Of a stretch of 64,000 nucleotides of DNA, positions 12,105 to 23,739 are shown one piece after another. Positions within the stretch are counted from its first letter, which is position 1, and each line of letters begins with the position of its first letter. This stretch comes from Nigrospora sphaerica. Taxonomy: Eukaryota; Ascomycota; Sordariomycetes; Amphisphaeriales; Apiosporaceae. The stretch spans positions 3,658,001-3,722,000 of the forward strand of contig JAGVVL010000022.1 in NCBI GenBank assembly GCA_018287875.1, written 5' to 3'. The translations under genes were made by a program, and so were the position numbers. Under the pieces are notes generated by a model that was not told the DNA's origin, did not search any database, and saw only the letters and a list, made by a program, of their open reading frames with translations.

Positions 12105-14671
12105 ATGTCAACAATTCAACAGCTTAAGAACTTCATCCGCCATGGTAAGTAACTGCCTGCCCCATTCTATTCCTTTCCACCCCCCCTTCTCGCCAAAATG
12201 GTGATTGGCCTATCTTTCCCATTCTAGCTGCGGCTTTCTGCTCCCCTGCGAACGTATTGCCGCTCGCTATAGCTGATCCCCATCGTGATCCCCATCGGCC
12301 TCGGGTACCTGCTCCCTTGGGTGCCTGCCCTGCCACCTACACACGGGCACACTGTGTTCCTCCCGCCGCCCCGTACCCCGTGCCCTGTGCCCTCGGTCCT
12401 TGCGTAGCCCGCTGACATCATCTGCTTCCGACTGCTATAGGCAAGCAGGCCAGGAACAACGACGACAGTCGCAAGCAACATGACCATTCACCCACCAACC
12501 CATCAACAGCAGCACCACCACCGAAAGCCATGGCTCACGTAACCGAACCTGCTGGGCCTATCCCTGGCCAACATGGCCACAACCCCGCGCCCATTCCGGA
12601 GGCCTTCTCGGCCATGCCCGGTGATGGCAACAAGAACCGCGTCGCCCAGGCTAACGAGGTTGCTGCTCACCACGCCGACCCGTCCGTCGACAGTGGCCGG
12701 TCTCGTTCCGGCCACAGTCACCACGTCGCCAAGATCGTCCAGGAGGAGAGCGAGACGCGGAGCAAGTTCCCCAAGTACCCCGGCCTGGAACGATGGGAGC
12801 TGCTCGAGAAGATGGGAGACGGCGCCTTCAGCAACGTCTACCGGGCCAAGGATCTAACCGGCGACGCCGGCGAGGTTGCCATCAAGGTCGTTCGCAAATT
12901 CGAAATGAACAACATGCAGGTGAGTCGTGCGCGGCTGGTTGAAGTACCTCGACCCCGACGTATTTTTCCTCTTCGGCATGAGTTATTCGTCAGCGTCTTG
13001 TTTTGAAGTCTTTGTCCATCTTCACGATCCGGGGATTGCCGTAAGCTCAAGTGTGTCGTATACCAACCACGGACCATTCTACAGGGCAACAAACATTTAC
13101 ATCCGGACTTCAAGAAAGTGCCCAAGGCAGCTGAGGTGCGAGAAACTCTTTTCCTTGAGTCGGCCCACCGTCATTCATACTTTCAGCCTCTGTCCTTGCA
13201 TCTCCTCCATCTCTCTCTCTCCCCCTTCTCTCGATCTCTCTCTGGCGTTGGTGGCGTTCATCTGCAATGACTCAGTATGGCAAGAGAAACGGCAAAACTG
13301 ACGCATCATGTAGCGAGCCAACATCCTCAAAGAAGTACAGATCATGCGGCAGATTGATCACCCCAACATCATTAAACTCATCGACTTCTCGGAGTCCCGC
13401 CAGTACTACTACATCATCCTGGAGCTGGCCCCTGGTGGCGAACTCTTCCACCAGATTGTTCGCTTGACCTACTTCAGCGAGGACCTGTCAAGACACGTCA
13501 TTACCCAAGTCGCCGAAGCGCTGGAATACCTTCACGAGGAGCGAGGAGTCGTCCACCGGTAAGCTATGCTTGACAGCGCAAATACGCGTCTCTGCTGCGA
13601 TGAAAGGGTCGCCGGCTGACTGATCGTAGTGATATCAAACCGGAGAACATTCTCTTTGAGCCCATTCCCATCGTACCTTCCAAGGTGCCAAAGCCCAAGC
13701 AGCCTGGTGATGAGGACAAGGTCGACGAGGGCGAGTTTATCAAGGGTGTGGGAGCGGGCGGCATTGGACGTATCAAGATCGCCGATTTTGGTTTGTCCAA
13801 GGTTGTCTGGGACAACCAAACGATGACTCCCTGCGGCACCGTTGGCTACACGGCACCCGAGATCGTCAAGGATGAGCGCTACTCAAAGTCAGTCGACATG
13901 TGGGCTTTGGGCTGCGTGCTGTACACGCTGCTCTGCGGCTTCCCCCCGTTCTACGACGAGAGTATCGAGGTGCTCACCGAGAAGGTGGCCAAGGGACAGT
14001 ACACGTTCCTCTCGCCTTGGTGGGACGACATTTCTAAGTCAGCCCAGGATTTGATCAGTCATCTCCTCACCGTGGATGCCGACAAGCGGTACACAATTAC
14101 CGAGTTCCTCGCCCACCCGTGGATCCAGGGTTCTGGCCCGACGCCTCGCGAGGAGAAGAAGCCGGCTGCCAACGATCACTTGCGCGCGTTCGATGCGGCC
14201 AAGATTATCGATGGCGAACGACGCACCGACTTCCGATCCCCCGGAGCCGTCAACCTCCGTGAAATCTTCGATGTTGGATACTCGGTACATCGCCAGGAAG
14301 AAGAGGCCAAGCGTCGTAAGCAGATGGGCACTGCTAAGGGCGCAGCACCACCGTCTCGGCTGGCCAACCTCAACGAAGAATCTGACGACGACAAGTCGGA
14401 CCCCGAGTACGTGCACAAGACGGACGCTGCGCAACTCGAGGAGCGCATGCGCGATACCAACTTGAACAAGGGCCAGCAACGCGGCCGGGAGCGCGAGCGC
14501 CAAGAAAAGGAGCAGCGTGGTTACGGCCAGCACAGCGCGTCGGTGACGCAGGCCGCTCGCCAACAGGTGCGCGACCGTAACAAGCAGAAGGGTGTCTTTG
14601 AGCTCAACCTCGATGGCGCGACTCTGCTGGGCCGCCGAAACAAACCCGTCGCCAGTGCCGGAGGGGTGTAG
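12105..14671 (+). CDS. srk1: Srk1/Rck2-like CaMK-group protein kinase
   Basis: Five exons: 12105-12144, 12441-12919, 13085-13135, 13314-13558, 13630-14671; 618 residues with all splice phases consistent. The 13-codon first exon (MSTIQQLKNFIRH) is the conserved start of the fungal SrkA/Srk1/Rck2 family, the MAPK-activated (Hog1/Sty1-type) stress kinases. Landmarks: glycine loop GDGAFSNV near residue 138, VAIKVVRKF lysine motif, HRDIKPEN at about 271, DFG at 324, and activation segment TMTPCGTVGYTAPEI. Between HRDIKPENILFE and DFG sits the family's roughly 40-residue insert rich in K, P, D and G. The catalytic domain ends near 437; a charged tail of about 180 residues follows. Exon 3 is only 17 codons (GNKHLHPDFKKVPKAAE) and also matches the family. 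Likely role: phosphorylating translation and cell-cycle targets downstream of a stress MAPK (from family knowledge). Confidence 0.93.
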
Positions 14672-17257
14672 ATAGACTTGGGTTAGAGCTAGGGGAGAGG
14701 ATGGTGAGGCGGCAGGGACCCCTCCGCCGAGCTTGTCGGGGCCGCGACGACGATGATATTTCACAGTCAGTTTGGGCTTAGCAGCGTCGGTGTTGCACAC
14801 ATATATGGTCATGATGAGAGAAGGGTGGTTCCGAGTGGAACAACGGCGTCTATTTTTGGTTGACACTTGGCACATGTATTGGTATTGCACGATCCCACAC
14901 ATAGGCAGGGCGTTTTGGAATTGATAGGAACCTTTCCCCTATGAAGAAGATTATGGCCCTATTCAACCATTCCCTTTCGTGCTTTCATGTGGCCGGGTTT
15001 CACTTTTGGCGAAGTCGGCCAACAAGGTTCCCTGCGAAGTGATCCAGCCTCCCGCTGTGTCGGTTAGTGGAGCAAGACATTCTTTCCCGGGGGCGGGATC
15101 ACCAACGACCGGGCTGGCGATGCGATTGCCCTGGAGCCAGGCCGGTCTCGCGCACAAGAAGGGCACCACCACATCACCTCTCTAGTCTGAGGGTAATTTC
15201 TCGCTCGGCATCCTCGTTACTTACGTACACTCTGACTCTTTGCTCACTCCTCGGCAATCGCTACTCGGTTCCGTTCTCCTCGCTTGTTCCTCCGTCTTCT
15301 CCTCCCCAGAGGAGATTTACAGCAGCTACCAATGCCTTTCCGCACTCTCTTCTTACGCAATGTTCTCGTAAACATGCTCCTTCGCACAACTTGGATTATT
15401 ACTTCGCTAGACCAAATCTGTCAGCTTTTCCAACTTTCCTGTACGTCGTGTGTGCTAAAGGAGTGGTGTCTGGTCCCTCTTTCTCTCACCCTGCCATTCC
15501 CCCCTTTTCGTCCTTCACCGAAACACCTCGAACTATGCTTGTTAGGGGAGTGATCTTGAAGAAGGCCGGCTACTTTGTACCACTGAGAGGTATTGGATAC
15601 TGTTCTTCGGTCCTGCACTTTCTATTCCGTGCCGCTACTTCGGTAGAACATCTTCGTTTGGTATAGCCCAGCTACAGAGTCGCTGGCGCGGCGCTTCCGT
15701 TAGGTCTACCCTTACATCAGTGCCTTGTAGACACATAGTTCCATGCAAGAGATGCCGCGAAAACCTCCCATCTGCGGGAGCCACGATGCGAGGGCCTGCG
15801 CCCGCGAACGTTCGGTGTTTTGTTGTTCCAGGCGTCACGGTTGATTGTGCGCCTTTGGTAGCCTGAGTGGCTGTCCCCGTGGAAAGGAAGGATGCAAATA
15901 AGGGCATGCGTGAATGATTTGCTGACGCGATTGTCGATGCTTCTTTTTCTTCTTGTCTGTACATAAATAGAATCGCAGAATCTTCTTGAATCTAAATCTA
16001 CTTGATGAGCGAACCCTTGTTAAAACTTGAAGCAAGAGCTGGATGTCTCATTTGCCGCGCTTCAGCCCGTGTGGTAGCATCCAAGCATGTTGCAGTATTT
16101 TTAGTCCGATCTCAATAACTGGCTGGACCGTAAAAGAGTCGTCGCAAATGGGCCGACATGGCAGTAGAGGACTGACAGAAGCTCGGTCTTATTTTTATGA
16201 CTTCAACCTCAAGTCCTATGTACTATTCAGCAAGGCATGCCTTAGTGTGGCTTTCCCGATTTCACAATGGCGTTGTGAGAAAGGCTCGAGTCCTGCTGCC
16301 ACGAAATTTCCATCCCAGCCCCTCGGTAGGGGGGTGGTTACCGCAAACGTCAAGAGCTCAATGGATTCGATAACATGTTTTTTTGACTTGTTCTCAGATT
16401 TCAGCGTCCAAATGAAGTTAGATGTGGAATATAAGAAAGAACATCAATATGTTAGAAGGGAACCCGCAGTACGAGAGTACCTAGTTACTCGTTTGCTCCC
16501 TCTTGGTGAGAATCTCGATAAACAAGAGCGCCAATATTCTTGGTTGCAGACATAATGTCAGCCTGTCTCTCGATTCATATATTGACAAGCGGAGGAAGAA
16601 GGCATAAGTTGTGGCTTTTCGTTACCTTCTTTGCTTGCTGGTCTTATTGCTTATTGGTAGCCAGCAACCCCTTATGAATCTCGCATTATCAATCGTTCGA
16701 AGCTCTGCTTCCCGGTGGCATTTTCTCGCAGCGATGGCCATGTTACTTGAGTGAGGCTTCCGAAAGGAAACAAAGTCAAAGACTGGTGACCTAACATGCG
16801 GCAGCTTAATGGCAGACAAATTCTCGTCCAATGTCTCAGTTATACCACCAATAAACTTTACTTCATATTACTGGACGTAGTGAGTGCTCAGCTACAATAC
16901 CGTCGGAGGCATAGGTCGGTATAATCTACGGGTAAATTGTATGTAAAGTTGGCGAGGAAGCAATAACAAGGTTGAATAGGGAAGTAGGTAGCCGGCCGAT
17001 ACGGAGCTACTACATCTCCCGGGTACTCATGCACCTTATAAAAGCGTAGAACCCGTGGTCACTGATATTTGTTTTTGAAGTTCAATTCAGTCTGCTATAG
17101 TGGTATCGTTCTCCTATGTTCCTGCCAGCATATGCCGTGGACGAAGCATAGTGACTGGTGCAATCTAGCACCAGCCCTTGTCCAAGAACTGAAGCCCGCC
17201 GATCCCAAGGTTCCTGCCGTGGGACGCGCGGGCTTTCCTACCGCCGGGCAGGGGGGC
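14672..17257. other. Intergenic, kinase 3' flank
   Basis: About 2.6 kb holding the 3' flank of the kinase and the 3' side of the small secreted protein gene. Only short frames are present; the longest ATG-started one (plus 16043-16555) gives a cysteine- and serine-rich translation with no family resemblance. Nothing else was recognised. Confidence 0.5.
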
Positions 17258-17659
17258 TCACTGGAAAGACCAGGTGACCTGGACACGGCCTTTGTCCTGG
17301 GTGGCCAGCTCGTTGAAGACCGAGGGCGAGACGTCGATGGAGTCGGCCGAGCATCCCATGCACTTGTCCAGGACCTTGGCCGTGGTCGTCTTACCCTGGT
17401 AGCTTATGGTGATGGTCTTGCCGCAGATGTCGTCGCCGCCGGCCGTGTACTGTTCCGGGGCCAGGGCGACTACGGGGTCGCTCTCGGAGCTGGTGGTGCC
17501 GCAGGACCCCAGGCCCGGGGCGTAGTAGGTCATATCGCCCGACTTGGACGCCGTCCCCGACGTGCCGTCGGCGGTCCGCTTTCCGGCGTTCAGAGGGGCG
17601 CTGGAGGCGTAGCCGGCCGCGCAGATGATGATGAGGGCGATTTGGGCAAGGGGAGACAT
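17258..17659 (-). CDS. Small secreted double-psi beta-barrel protein
   Basis: Single-exon 133-residue protein starting MSPLAQIALIIICAAGYASS, a clear secretion signal of about 20 residues. A short linker with a possible KR processing site (residues 27-28) follows, then one compact RlpA-like/barwin-type double-psi beta-barrel: TYYAPGLGSCGTT, the DDICGKTITISYQGKTTTAK block, DKCMGC, and SADSIDVSPSVFNELA. The cysteines in GSCG, DICG and DKCMGC fit the disulphides of this fold. Proteins of this type include small expansin-like or cerato-platanin-like secreted factors that bind cell-wall polysaccharide or plant material; enzymatic activity cannot be claimed. The frame is open upstream, but the signal peptide fixes the ATG at 17657-17659. 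A TATA-like ATAAATA lies about 70 bp upstream. Confidence 0.88.
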   Translation of the reverse strand: MSPLAQIALIIICAAGYASSAPLNAGKRTADGTSGTASKSGDMTYYAPGLGSCGTTSSESDPVVALAPEQYTAGGDDICGKTITISYQGKTTTAKVLDKCMGCSADSIDVSPSVFNELATQDKGRVQVTWSFQ

Positions 17660-17729
17660 GGTGACCGGCGTGTTGGACTGGGTGTTTGCAAGTAGGGGCG
17701 AGGTCCGCAAGAGAGAGGTATGCGGGTGG

Positions 17730-17736
17730 TATTTAT
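17730..17736 (-). promoter_or_regulatory. TATA-like box upstream of DPBB gene
   Basis: ATAAATA on the minus strand, about 71 bp upstream of the small secreted protein's start codon and in a GC-rich context. The spacing suits a core promoter with a short leader. This is inferred from sequence and position only. Confidence 0.4.
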
Positions 17737-20700
17737 GTCGCGTAAACAACAAGGACCGTTGCGCAGCAAGTGTCCAAAAAGAAGGAGAAGACGCCGGGTC
17801 TGTGAAGAGATAAACTCGAGTTGTAGGGAAGGTGATGACTCCTGGAGGAAACCCGACACCAAAGTTCGATGATCTCGCGGTTGACTATATACCTTTCCCC
17901 GTGTTGGCGGCCCTCCATCCCGCCCTGGTGCCCTTGCGACATATTCTTTTTTCTCTGGGGTGCCCGACTCGATAGCTTGGCCAGGCGCTCACTGACTGGT
18001 GAGAACCCCCGTCGGCGGGGTGGCTTGGTGCCCCCTCCCCTTCTGGACCGAATCGTACGGTATGTCATGATGCCAACAGCGAAAGCGGCTTTCTGGTCAA
18101 ACCTCGGCACAAGCCGAGTGGCGGCTCCGGTATGGCAGGTTAAAAAATCGTCCTAGTGCCGCGTGCTCGGGTAGCCGCAGTACCTAGCACGTCGGCGCGA
18201 GTCAAGGGCCGGGATCGTCGCAACAGCGCTCCCCTTCTGGGAGAAGAGGCTCCGCGGCTTCTGTACGGCCGTCGAGTCAAGGGGTGAGCCAGGCCGACTG
18301 GTTCTGGCGCGTGACCGGGCATCGAAACGGCCACGTCGTCGTCCGAGGCCGGTGCCGACTGTGCAGGCCGGGCAATGCCGGAAGAAGTCGACAGCCCTAA
18401 ACATCCATCACTGTCATTTTGATAGGTTCTACGAGGCAATGCCAGTGTTTGGACGAAGGATGACAGCAAATGATGGCGGCACTACTGCATGCTTTCTTCC
18501 CTAACCTCCGTTGCTTTTTCCTGGGATTGTAACTGAGTAAAGGGGACTTGAGGCAAGACCAAGCACTTACAGTTCGAAGTCACGAAAGTGCTGTGACTGC
18601 GGCAACTTCCCGAGGCGTGAGTCGTCGTCCCCTTCCGGTTTATGCGTCCGGCATCTGCGCCTGACGCGGCAATGTGCTCCACCGGGAGGAGCAGCGCTGG
18701 ACTGACGACTTCTTCTGTTTGACGAAGAAAATGCGGCTGGGCCAGGCGTACGACTGACTCGGCCTGGGTCTATGCCTACGGAGGACTGTCTGCTTCCGAC
18801 CTGTGTTTCACCTCGACAATCTCTGACAAAGCGGGGAGGCGGAACGCAATAGACTTCGCCGGCGTCGTCCCGATGGGCGCCATCATGTCGCCTGACGCCA
18901 GTGTACCTGGATATATGGAGAAGGCCACGACGGTGGTCAATTGAGGCGTGTGGCTAGGTACTAATCGAGCCCGGTCAATGGACGTGGCTGAATGTGACAA
19001 GAATGGAATAGAAGCAGAAGAGAGAGGGGGGAGAAGAGGAAGGAGGGTGACAAATAGAGACCCAGGTGGCGCGCTGACGTTCCGTAGCAGAGCACAGAGG
19101 AGCAGAGCAGAGATGAAATGACGCCCAAAGGACAGGAGAGAGAGGTGGCTCATTAGCGGACAGCTTGGGACACCGTCAGAGGGCGGACAGAAGAATCGTG
19201 TCACCACCAGTGCGATAGTTTATAGCACTGTGAGCTATTCCTTCCATCTCCCTCCTCGCTGTGAATGTTGTCCCTTGAACACAGTTCCGGATTCAGTTAA
19301 ACGGCTCACCGTCAGACGCATACTCAAGTGCAATGTGTAAACCGTTTGTGCGAAGCCAAACTCGTAATATTTGTAGACACCGAGGGGGGGAAGGGGGCAA
19401 AAAGTGACTCACCCCTGCCTTCTTTCTTTTAACCATATATCCGCCCAATTTACTAGTACTTATATAGGACATCGACACGTGGAGGTAGATTTCTGTGATT
19501 GTAATCCAGCCTTACAACCCGTGCTTACCCATGCGACCGACGGGTCAGATATGGGTTGCTAAGAGAACCCATGGGTAAACGTTTAAATTTCCGGATGGCC
19601 CGTAGTTCACCTAACGGTTTCCTACAACCCGTGGGCGACCCGTTGGCAACCCAGAAAGCGCATGGTTTTCCTAGGCAACCCATGGGCGCCTATTACTGAA
19701 GCCTACGTGAAGGAACGTGCCTAAGAAACCTGATGCTGTTTACTCTTAAAGTAAATTTAACAAAATATTACTATGAAGACGAGTTTCAAATTATCAGACC
19801 CAAAATACTGTGTAAACCAACTGTATACTAAAGTACACGGCATAGCGGGCCACTTATAATGGAGTGAGTCACTTTTGGTTTTCCCCCCCTGCACCTGTGA
19901 TGATCGGGCGTCCGCCCAATGTTGAGTAAACGTGACGTGATGAATGATGAGCCCGCTTGTTCCGAAAGAACGCTCAAAGTCCGTAACATGGCACTCGCGG
20001 GCTAAACTGGGCAGGTGTTTCTCTTCACAGGTTGCCGGGGATCCCGGCTGGTAGCTACCATTGGTCTCGCTCTATTACCCATATTGGTGTCGCGCAAGAA
20101 AATTAATCGGCTCAGGGAGACTGCCCCCTCGATGGGAAGCCGATGGGATTCTGGTTGTATCAGGTGGCCGACAACTCTGTTAAGATTGGAGCACTCGAAC
20201 ATTGAGTTTGGTTTGTCCACTGCAGCCGCAAGGGACGCTCGCCCTTCTTGCCCGCCGGCCATTTTTCTTTCCCGACTATCCAGCTCTCAGCCTGTCTCCC
20301 AAGTTCTAAATACTTTAGGTAAGTACTCACCTATCTACACGGCGATGGCTTTTCATTGGTGTTAGGACAGCTGACACGTTGTTTTCCGGACTATACCCCA
20401 TAACAACGGATATTTGTTGAGTCTGGAGCCCGTTGCTTTATTCTCCGCTTTCTCCACAAGGATGCCCGGTTTGACAACTCTCAACGGTCCGTGCCACTGC
20501 CTAATTCGGCTTGTGGAACGTTACGAAAGTCTAAACCTGAAAACAGTGCCGAAGTAGATTTGGCAATAGTATAGCGAACGTGACCGACTCTACGGGGACA
20601 ATGTTACGATGTTGATGGCAGTGACCACCTAACGACGTTAAGGGGGTATCCTAGGTCCGTTTCGAGGACTATTCCTGCGAAACGACAACCTGATTCTTGT

Positions 20701-21289
20701 ATCATCGCATTTTGGACGGCGGAGAGGAAAGAGACGTGATGTTGACGTAAACAATTCCAGGACGGGCTGAATACCCATATGGGAAGGAACAGCCCCGGCT
20801 CCAGTTGGTACTTCCACGCGTAGAAATCGGATACTGCGGCGCACGCATGCCAACAGGTTCTTCCCATGGGTACATGGATCTACGCCCCTTGAGGGATAGT
20901 GGCGCATTTTGGAACCCCAGTATGTGAAGAATTGGTTGTCAGTAGCGAGTCTAGTCTTTTAGTCAACTCGATAGAACGCCCATGTTGTGGACTCGGGTAG
21001 TATGACTGGTCCTGTCCTACGCCATCTAACCCAACAGTTTCGCCGGCGGAAGCACACAGCTGAACCAGTGCCAGATATACCGGGAAGAATTAACAATAGG
21101 GAAAATCTCGCGGTCATCTCGAGTGGTTCCTGTTTCTTCCCCTCCACATACGCGGCCGACGACTTCGAAAACACGCCCTTTCACACCGATACGTGGACAA
21201 TTTCAGTGCTATTGCCCTATCTGCTATCACCGTGACTGTCGCCCCTGCTCTCGTCGATTCGTTTGGATACTCGATTGCTCTCTGACAAC
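17737..21289. other. Intergenic, 3.6 kb, with ACCCRTGGG repeats
   Basis: No supported gene. Several minus-strand frames (for example 18776-19207) have low-complexity translations. From about 19,300 to 21,000 base composition becomes more AT-rich than the flanks, and a cluster of ACCC(A/G)TGGG motifs (listed separately) sits there. The last ~100 bases lead into the orphan ORF at 21,290. Confidence 0.5.
19514..19690. repeat. Cluster of degenerate ACCC(A/G)TGGG motifs
   Basis: Within about 180 bp the motif ACCCRTGGG or part of it recurs in both orientations: ACAACCCGTG, ACCCATGCG, GATATGGGTTGC, GAGAACCCATGGGTAA, ACAACCCGTGGGCGACCCG, GGCAACCCAG and GGCAACCCATGGGCGCC. ACCCATGGGT is itself a palindrome. 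Spacing is irregular, so this is an eroded repeat cluster and not a regular satellite. Confidence 0.6.
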
Positions 21290-21964
21290 ATGGCTCTGTC
21301 CTCTGTTGACCCTCAGATTGGATTGATCTGGGACTACGAGCTCCTTGAGTGGGTAGCCCCAGAGACGCCAGCAGTGCCGCAACACCTCCTTGGAGCATCT
21401 CCTTCGGACGGTGACCCTATGGACTTCGGCTATCCCGAGTATAGCGACGAAGTCAGGGCCATCAATGAGAGCCGCGTCCAACCCGCCGTCGAGCCCGCTC
21501 CTGTACCCGTTTTCGGGCCCAGCGGCGGGCTCGTCGGCGAGTCGGGCGCCGCCCTCGCCGAGGGGATGGACCTCCATCCGCCTTCGCCTTACAACCCTTT
21601 CGAGAAAACGAGCTCATCTTACGCGCCCACTGGCAACACTCCCCAGGCACCGAATCCTTTTCTGGAGGGCGAGCCGGTGTCTCTCGAGTTCGATGCTGTC
21701 ATGGCCGATGACGATGCCGATCCGGCGCGCGAGTCTGCTGACCGCGTGCTCGGGGAAATCATCGAGCATCACGGACGGAGAAGAAACCGCAGCTCCCGCC
21801 AGCGAGGAGGTCGCGCCGGGGGGAGGACCCAGGATCAGGGAGCTCGCAGCCAAGCCCAACCCAACCGTGGTCGAGGCCCGCTGACTAGGGCTCGAGGCGG
21901 AGGCGTCTCCAAGGCAGGGTCCAGCAACAACTCCAGGGGAAAGGGAAGGGGACGTCGCCAATGA
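21290..21964 (+). CDS. Orphan protein with RG-rich basic tail
   Basis: Uninterrupted 224-codon ORF; the ATG at 21290 has a favourable context (ACAACATGG). I do not recognise a family. Residues 1-65 are acidic with aromatic residues (WDYELLEW, MDFGYPEYSDE). The middle is proline- and serine-rich with acidic patches (VMADDDADPARESADRV). The last ~65 residues switch to a strongly basic RG/RGG-like tail (GRRRNRSSRQRGGRAGGR, later GRGPLTRARGGG and GKGRGRRQ). Such tails are common in RNA-binding or nucleolar proteins, which is suggestive only. No signal peptide or membrane segment. A degenerate tandem repeat begins about 0.7 kb downstream. It could be a lineage-specific gene or a chance ORF in GC-rich DNA; the sharp acidic-to-basic polarity and good start context favour a gene. 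Confidence 0.5.
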   Translation: MALSSVDPQIGLIWDYELLEWVAPETPAVPQHLLGASPSDGDPMDFGYPEYSDEVRAINESRVQPAVEPAPVPVFGPSGGLVGESGAALAEGMDLHPPSPYNPFEKTSSSYAPTGNTPQAPNPFLEGEPVSLEFDAVMADDDADPARESADRVLGEIIEHHGRRRNRSSRQRGGRAGGRTQDQGARSQAQPNRGRGPLTRARGGGVSKAGSSNNSRGKGRGRRQ

Positions 21965-22640
21965 GCGGCGTTGTCCTTCCCCCCCTGGAGTTTTCGGCAT
22001 TGTTTTGCGTCGTATCTGCTCACTTTTACAGCGACCTCATCTTAGAACCGGTTCCGGAAGCACGATCGACAATCCCCCGCTGGCCCCGCTGTGGCAGCGC
22101 AAGGCCGTGTCTTCACTCATTTGCGACCTTTTCGACCAGCTTCGGTTGGAAGCCATCACCGCCCGTGGTCTCTGACCTGACAATCGTCCTGCTCGCCAAT
22201 CGCCGGGCGTGGGAATAAAGATGCTCTGTCCTCTCTGCTTGGTCAGTATTGGACACCATGAAATAACCCTCGCTCGGCCAGGACCCCGGTGCTTGGATTT
22301 CTGCTTGCAACACTCGATTCAACGACATGTTCTACTGACTTGGTTACAGCGTCTCTCTTTCTCCGTGGCCTTCGGGCCGCGATCCGATTTCCCTACCTGC
22401 GACCTCGACGACGTCTCCGCCACGCTGACCCTAGGTAGCTGGCACCTGCAGCTGCCAGCCTCGGGCGAAAGGTGCTCTGCCCATTTTCCCGGGAGGGAGC
22501 CTGGGCATCATTCGAGTAGCCCTTGGTTCTGGGCTCGTGGCAGAATCTGGTCAAAAGGCGAACCCTCGACAACACACACAGCGATCCGGGCAGTAGCGGT
22601 CGACACTCTTCACGGTCCGCCCTTGAACTCGCGCTCGGTG

Positions 22641-23050
22641 TCTCACGCTGCATTCCCGGTTCGGAATCCGCCCTCCTCCTTTCCTCCCGCCCTGGTCAGT
22701 ATTGGCCGGTTCAGTTTTACGCCGGTACACATGGATCCGCCCCCCTCCGCCTCACCCACGAGGGTCAGTATTGGCCGGGTCTCCAGCCCTGTCTCACGCT
22801 GCAGTTCCCAAGTGGCATCCGCCCTCCTCCCCTTCTCCCATGTGTGCCGGTATTGGCTGGACCTGTTTTACGCTGCAGCTCCGGGGTGGACGTTCTCTTC
22901 GCCATCCTGCTTGGGGCAGTATTGGCTGGCTTCCCCCCGCCAGTCTCACGCTGTCTTCCCCAAGAGGATTCACCTGTCTGGGTCAGTATTGGCCTCGGGT
23001 CCGTTTTCATGGGTGTTCCTCCCGCTCGGTTCGCCGGGCGGCGCTTCCCC
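22641..23050 (+). repeat. Degenerate tandem repeat, ~67-82 bp period
   Basis: A core close to GTCAGTATTGGCC recurs at 22695, 22764, 22846, 22915 and 22982, with spacings of about 69, 82, 69 and 67 bp; an isolated copy lies at 22242. A second conserved block, TCTCACGCTGCAGTTCCC or close variants, recurs between the cores (22641, 22791, about 22867, about 22943), followed in some units by GGCATCCGCCCTCCTCC-like sequence. Units are diverged and unequal in length, which argues against a protein repeat. Confidence 0.75.
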
Positions 23051-23739
23051 GACAATTGGAGAAACTGCTGCACGGAGCAGGCCTCGGAAGCGCGGCATCA
23101 TGTTCGGCTCGTTGTTTGTGTTGTCGCTGGGTTGCCTATCATGGGCGGGTCGTAGGGCCCCTCATGCGATATGGTTCAGGAGTCCTCGTCGAGGACTGTC
23201 ACCGCAGTCTCCGTCGTTGCGGTTGCCTTCGGGTAATGGCAGCGACGATCCCCTTCTTCCTCCCCTAGCACGCCCAAAGAGAGGTGCCGTGACCATCAAC
23301 GTGGTGACATGGCCTGGGACCTTCATGTCAACATAGTGAGGCCATGGCTCCTCCCGGTGCCTGTTCGTCAAAGGCGACGGCCGGGAGGGTCCGCGAAACG
23401 AGCGCGGTTGGAGCAGATCGGGGAGCTTCGCATTTGTTTAGGATCGGGTTCACTGCCTAGCGGAAAAAAAGAATTCCGAACTCAGCGCAGGGGGATGAGG
23501 CTTGTTTAATGAGTGTCGCGATTTTTTTTTTGGCTTGGATTGCTTTCCCCATCGCAGGTCGGTGGGGTTTTCAGCGATTGACGGCATTTCCCCTCGCAGG
23601 ACGGGGGGTTTTTTTGTCCGTCTGGTTTTAGAATTTCGGTTCGTTTTGAATTGATTTCTAGAGTTCCTATGCAAACCAATGGATCCATCCTTGCAATGTG
23701 ACTGTGATCGTAGTTGGCTCGTAGATGTCGTAGTTTTGG

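Noticed and set aside
22209..23336. 375-codon ORF over the tandem repeat, a possible repeat protein
   Set aside because: Repeat spacing is about 67-82 bp and not a multiple of three, so successive units are read in different frames; no consistent protein repeat.
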